Of a stretch of 64,000 nucleotides of DNA, positions 59,526-64,000 are shown in pieces (the stretch's first letter is position 1; every line of letters starts with the position of its first letter). Position numbers and translations under genes: made by a program. Origin of the DNA: Kwoniella bestiolae CBS 10118 (lineage: Eukaryota; Basidiomycota; Tremellomycetes; Tremellales; Cryptococcaceae). Where the stretch lies: NCBI RefSeq assembly GCF_000512585.2, contig NC_089245.1:1550001-1614000 (forward strand). Reading direction: 5' to 3'. The notes under the pieces are model-generated. The model was given only the letters and a program-made list of their open reading frames with translations. It was not told the origin of the DNA and did no database searches.

Positions 59526-61265
59526 ATGTCACGACACGATCACTTTTCAACTCGAGCCATCCACATCGGTTCCGAACCCGATCCATCGACTGGAGCGGTC
59601 GTACCGAGTCTGAGCGTAGCTACCACATACAAGCAAAACGGTATCAACAAACTTCTCGGTGTAAGTATCTTGTCTTCTTCCCGGCCCTAGCGCTTGATAC
59701 TGAATCATGTTCTGATCGGTACAGGGCTACGATTACTCTCGATCGGGTAATCCCACCCGTACCGACCTGGAATCGCTCCTTACTTCACTTGAGACCTGCC
59801 CTTCCCAGACGATCGCCAATGACGCAAGGCACGATGCCTCTGGTGGCGAGAGTTTGGTGTTCGCCTCTGGATCGGCAGCTACGGCGGCTGTTGCTCATTG
59901 GGTGACTTTGTCAGAGAAGGAATGTGGGGCTGGTGGGAGGGATGGCAATGGGCATGGGGGTCATATCTTGGCTGTTAATGATGTTGTGAGTGTGTCTGAC
60001 ACCTTTGTTTAATGCGTCGTTTCACTGTCATTCCAGTTGTGAGCCTGTGCTGAGTTGATGTATTATGATAGTATGGAGGGACAGCCAGATATCTCGCTCG
60101 AGCAAGTCGACCCACTGGACTGGATGTGACTTTTTTCAACATGGAGAAAGCCGGTGAGAAGGGGATCAGAGAAGCTATCAGACCAGATACGAAGGTAAGC
60201 TGCTCCGTTATTGCCTTCGGTGTTACGCAACAGCTAAACACGAGCGGTACAGTTGATCTGGCTCGAACTACCTACCAACCCACTCCTCCTCGTTCCCCCC
60301 GTACGACTCATCTCGAACATCGTCCACTCCCTTCCCTCCGATACTAGACCTTTGATCCTCATCGACTCGACCTTCCTATCGCCATACTACTTCACTCCCT
60401 TAATCCCATCCAACGGTGATCCACCTCTAGCAGATATTACCATGTCCTCCCTATCCAAATACTCCTCCGGCCACTCAGATATCATCCTCGGTTCTCTGAC
60501 CATCTCACCGCTCACCAACAAGGTTCGGCCAAACGTATTAAAAGGATTGAGGTTCCTTCAAAATTCAATGGGCGCTTCACCTTCCCCGAGGGATTGTCAC
60601 CTCATGATTAGAAGTATCAAGACTTTGTCGGTTAGGATGATCAGGCATGGTATCAACGCTTTAAGGTTATCTCACTGGTTATCCACCAAGACCAAGTTGG
60701 TAGAGAGAGTAAGATATCCAGGATTGGAATCTGACGAGGCGTTTGGATATGTTCAGGATCTGATCTCGAAGAATGCCAAGAAAGAATTACAATTTTTAGG
60801 TTGGAAGTTCCCTTTCGCCCCTAAATCATATGAAGGATTAGAAGAAGATAGTTTGGAATACACTAGAACATTGGGGATACCATTCGGAGGGATGATCACA
60901 TTCGCCATCAAAGGTGCTACCGCCGAACAAGCCGAAAAGTTCTGTACGGAGCTGAGGATCCCTATCCTGGCGGAGAGCCTGGGTGGGGTGGAGAGTCTGG
61001 TGGAAGTTCCGTATGGGATGACGCATGCTGTGAGTGGTTGTTCTATTTATACTCTGAGATGGCGGTATCGTTGGCATTTGAGCTGATGGTTCATGTGACG
61101 AGATAGCACCTCCCGCAAGACACCCTGAAAGAACTCAATATCACTCCGAACCTCATTCGATTCAGCGTGGGGATTGAAGATTATGATGATTTGGTGGAGG
61201 ATATCGAACAGGCTTTGGAAGTCGCTGTTGGGAAAGGGAAAGTGAACGGTAATGGACATGTCTAA
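59526..61265 (+). CDS. CYS3: Cystathionine gamma-lyase-like PLP enzyme
   Basis: 484-aa Cys/Met-metabolism PLP enzyme. Exons: 59526-59660, 59725-59985, 60072-60194, 60253-61029, 61107-61265. The N-terminus FSTRAIHIGSEPDPSTGAVV is diagnostic. The phosphate-binding GYDYSRSGNPTR (residues ~46-57), VNDVYGGTARYL, the PLP-contacting DSTFLSP and the Schiff-base lysine in SSLSKYSSGHSD are all present. The C-terminus has LIRFSVGIEDYDDLVEDI. Cystathionine gamma-lyase cleaves cystathionine to cysteine in the cytosol; the pattern is nearest to Cys3, but a gamma-synthase activity cannot be excluded. The protein is longer than the ~390-400 aa norm because of inserted loops around residues 70-115 and elsewhere. 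The lysine context SLSKY differs from the usual S-x-TKY. Confidence 0.88.
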
Positions 61266-61579
61266 TCTCGAGTTGGAACAAGATATAGAAGGGAAGGGTG
61301 AACGAACAGATGGCGAATCGTGAGGTATTGTATGTGGAACAGAATAGATTGATAAGACATCCAACAAGTTCATGTTTCTGTGTGTATGTTTAGCTTCGCA
61401 GATTTATTGTATATATATCGTCGATGGCGTGATTTCTCAATGTGTGTATAGATAGATCTTTACACTTCTATGTGACATGTATTTTGTGCATATAATAAAT
61501 GATGTTCTCGTCCATGATGTCGTTGTACACAAGGAAGTATCAATATCATGATATCTATCTCTTATCCACCACCGCAGTA
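61266..61579. other. Convergent intergenic region
   Basis: 314 bp between the stops of the lyase-like and M16 genes, AT-rich with TGTATATATATCG (about 61408-61420) and CATATAATAAATG (about 61489-61501), compatible with 3' processing signals. No gene seen. Confidence 0.5.
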
Positions 61580-64000
61580 TTACTTCTCTTCTTCACTCCC
61601 ACTCTCACTCGCACTATCCATCTCCACATCCCCCTCCCCCTCGCTACTCTCCTCATCTCCTCTCAGAACAGGTAACTCCCTCTTCTCCACCTCGAAACCC
61701 AATTTCCTAAATCCATCTTCAACCTCCCTAGCCTTAGAGGACGAAACAGCCACCGAACCCATAGCTGACTCAGCCTGGAAAAGAGGTAAGAAGTATTTCT
61801 CGATGGCGTTCCTGATATCCTCTAATGTAACAGTGGGTAACTTCCTCAAAAACTCTTGGTCGTGGTTCTTGCCTATTCCCTTGAGTACTTCGTTGAGGTA
61901 TGCTGTAGACGCTGCGTCGAGGAGGGTCTCGGATCGTCGGGCGAAATCGTATGTCATACTTGATCTGCAGCCGTCTACGATATCTTGGTCTAGTTTGATC
62001 TATATATCGTAATGAGAGACGACATTAGCCCTGTTACTCGACACAACATGCCCGAACCTTTTGACCTTTAAGGGGAATGGAAATCACTCACACTACCATC
62101 TACCAGGCCCCGCATGATCTTCCCAGCAGCTTCATAAGCCAACATAGCATTTGGACTCTACAATCCCACCAAGACCAAGAGTCAGCTCCTCCAGATCTGA
62201 ACATCGTAAACACAAGTAGCTTACCCTGTATACTGTGAACCCCACCAACCCAGGTTCAGGATACACAGCAACTTCCGCACCATACGCCAACCCACTTCCC
62301 CTAATAGATTTCCAGAGATAACTCTCCATAGCGTTCAACACCGACGCGGCTAATCGCAGAGCTGGTAGATCGGAGTTATCGAATCCTGATGGACCCTTGG
62401 CGTAATGCATGGAGTAAGATCCTTCGATAGCGGGCATGGGGACGATGATACACTAGCACAAAAGGAGATATCAGCTTTGACTGGACTTACTAGTCTACCG
62501 GATACCACAACTTACCTTCTTTGATGGGTTTTTACCAAGTTCGGAAAGGGTTTGACCAGATGTAGAGATTGGGACGAGTGGTTTGGCCTCCTATAAAACA
62601 CTTGAGTTCACCATCCTATGATTCTCGAGATTGATACTCACCTTGATAGGGAGGAAAGATCGCTCTAATACCGATCTTGGTGCATCCAAGCCCAACACGT
62701 CACCTCTGACCGACACCCTTATCTTGCTTGGATCAATCACTGCTTGGCCTCTGTCAGCTGCAATGCATAATAGCGTATAGATATTACTCACAGTGATTTC
62801 TCAGCTCCTCCAAAGCTTTGATAACAGTCTCCGGTTCTTTCTCAAGCATCTCAGCAGCCTTGGGTATGAACTCCAGCCTCTTCAGCAATTCGCACATCTG
62901 AGAAGACGATTTCGTTTCGTCATAAGCCAATCTGTTCGCCCAGGCAACGGCTACTCCGGCACCATCCCTCTTCTCCTGAGGAAGCTCTTGCAAAAGTCTT
63001 GCAACGATTACGGAGAGTCTGCCACGAAAGAATCAGCTCATATGTAGTTATACCCGTGGGACCGCTTGTACATACCGCTCTTTGTCGAAGATGACACCAC
63101 TCATGAGATCTCTTATCCACGTCACAGCCTCTTCATATCGTTTGGTTTCCACCTTGAAACTGATGCAGAGGGTTTCCGCAAATCCCCCTCGGAACTCAAA
63201 GCATGCTTGCTGGTATATCGTCAAGCTGGTGATACATATCTTGATTAGCCCAAGCTCGTGGAAACCACCAGATGCACCATAGACTCACTCATTGAGTTGG
63301 TTCACGACCTCTTCATGGGAGAGTTGTGTGCCATCAGCACGTTTGACTCCGAGGCTGAAGATGGAGCTGATCAAGAGGTTGATATATCTGTGTAGATAAA
63401 TGTCAGCTGCCTCTTCCATCATGGGGCATTTCGGATGACTAACGGAGCGAGATGTGTGGGAAGTCCAAAAGTATCGAACAGAGCAGTCACGATGATGAAG
63501 TTGGACTAAAGTAGATGCGTCAGTCATCAGTCCAATCACAGTGATCACAATGGAAATACAAGCTCACTTTGACATGCGAGAAGTGAACTTGGTAAGGTAA
63601 TTCCACGCCATCTGCATCTACATATCGTTGCACTTCTCCAGAGTCAGCTTTGATGGTCTCCCCTTTTGCGTTGTTGATGGCGGTCTCCACGGGTACCCAA
63701 CTGATACCGGCAGGCTAGAGAGACAGATGTTTTAGCATTCCTCAGTATACACCCTGATCAGAATGTTGACTCACATCGGTAATGGGGAAAGAGGATATCA
63801 TCTCAGGTGGCGGAGGCACATCGCTCTGTTTCTTGGCATCCTCCACCTTTCTTTCTAGTTCCTTGAGTTTCTCCTCGCCCAACTCTGCTTTTCGCTTTTC
63901 CACTCGCTCCTTCTCATCCTTCTCGATCTTCTCTGATAAAGCTGCAGAAGGTTTACCGATAACAGTGATGGATGGAGCTGCGACATACCATCTTTACATG
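61580..64000 (-). CDS. M16-family metalloprotease, C-terminal part
   Basis: Incomplete gene; its 5' part lies beyond the right edge. Visible exons (minus): 63991-63775, 63714-63568, 63505-63444, 63387-63289, 63225-63076, 63018-62792, 62757-62642, 62590-62516, 62452-62225, 62157-62092, 61999-61580, giving about 601 residues. The sequence matches the C-terminal half of large M16 (insulysin/presequence-protease-like) peptidases, in the manner of yeast YOL098C. Seen are SITVIGKPSAALS, a charged KERVEKRKAELGEEKLKELE linker, LPYQVHFSHVKSNFI, a GLAYGAEVAVYPEPGLVGF strand and the late ARRSETLLDAASTAYL region. The catalytic HxxEH motif would be in the missing N-terminal part. The C-terminus is very acidic (GDEESSEGEGDVEMDSASES). 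Confidence 0.85.

Noticed and set aside
1..64000. Secondary-metabolite cluster, mobile island or new multi-gene system
   Set aside because: Neighbouring genes are unrelated conserved housekeeping families with similar intron style throughout; no transposase, integrase, backbone enzyme or abrupt compositional change was seen.

Overview
The window is an ordinary protein-coding stretch of a fungal nuclear chromosome, very probably from a basidiomycete of the Tremellomycetes (Cryptococcus/Kwoniella type). This is inferred from very intron-rich genes, short introns (about 40-70 nt, a few 90-190) with GTGAGT/GTAAGT donors and a CTGAC or CTAAC branch site close to the acceptor, tight gene packing, and the protein families present. 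No species name can be read from the sequence alone. I resolved 25 complete multi-exon genes, one gene cut by the right edge, and one short gene with a doubtful 3' end. Each complete exon chain was checked by hand for splice-site dinucleotides, phase continuity and a total length divisible by three.

Layout, left to right: a 2 kb region without a recognisable gene; PRP24/SART3-like U4/U6 recycling factor (+, 20 exons), convergent with an unknown 662-aa protein (-); TspO/MBR protein (-) divergent from RIO1 kinase (+); an 87-aa acidic protein (+) convergent with a mitochondrial-type PPR protein (-); ORMDL sphingolipid regulator (+); an RRM plus YTH RNA-binding protein (+) convergent with an Nha1-type Na+/H+ antiporter (-); a DUF427 protein (+) convergent with the Mss51-like COX1 translation activator (-); an ankyrin protein (+) convergent with a CAMK-like kinase with a UBA-like segment (-); an alcohol acetyltransferase-like enzyme (+); a CSC1/OSCA osmosensitive channel (+); an F-box/WD40 protein (+) convergent with mitochondrial ribosomal protein uS2m (-), which is head-to-head with cytosolic ribosomal protein L17/uL22 (+); NuA4 subunit Eaf6 (+) convergent with an SLC35F6-like transporter (-), head-to-head with a DHA2-type MFS transporter (+); a small UBA protein (+); a UspA-domain protein (+); an orphan multi-pass membrane protein (+); a cystathionine gamma-lyase-like enzyme (+); and an M16-family metalloprotease (-) running off the right edge.

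The genes are mostly unrelated housekeeping functions, so no operon-like pathway is claimed. Two organisational themes stand out. Many neighbours converge with only 60-320 bp between stop codons, so 3' ends probably overlap. CACGTG (E-box) hexamers recur in seven intergenic spaces, twice inside the same 10-bp palindrome GTCACGTGAC, and several of those spaces serve mitochondrial genes (PPR, MSS51, uS2m).

I found no transposon, CRISPR array, rRNA, convincing tRNA, secondary-metabolite cluster or mobile island, and no clear candidate for a new biological system. The most notable leads are a YTH domain split by a ~160-residue low-complexity insertion that removes the usual position of the second aromatic-cage tryptophan, an ORMDL protein carrying two RxRxxS motifs in its N-terminal extension, a GC-AG intron, a 17-nt microexon, an in-frame 93-nt intron in the uS2m presequence region, and the shared E-box promoters.
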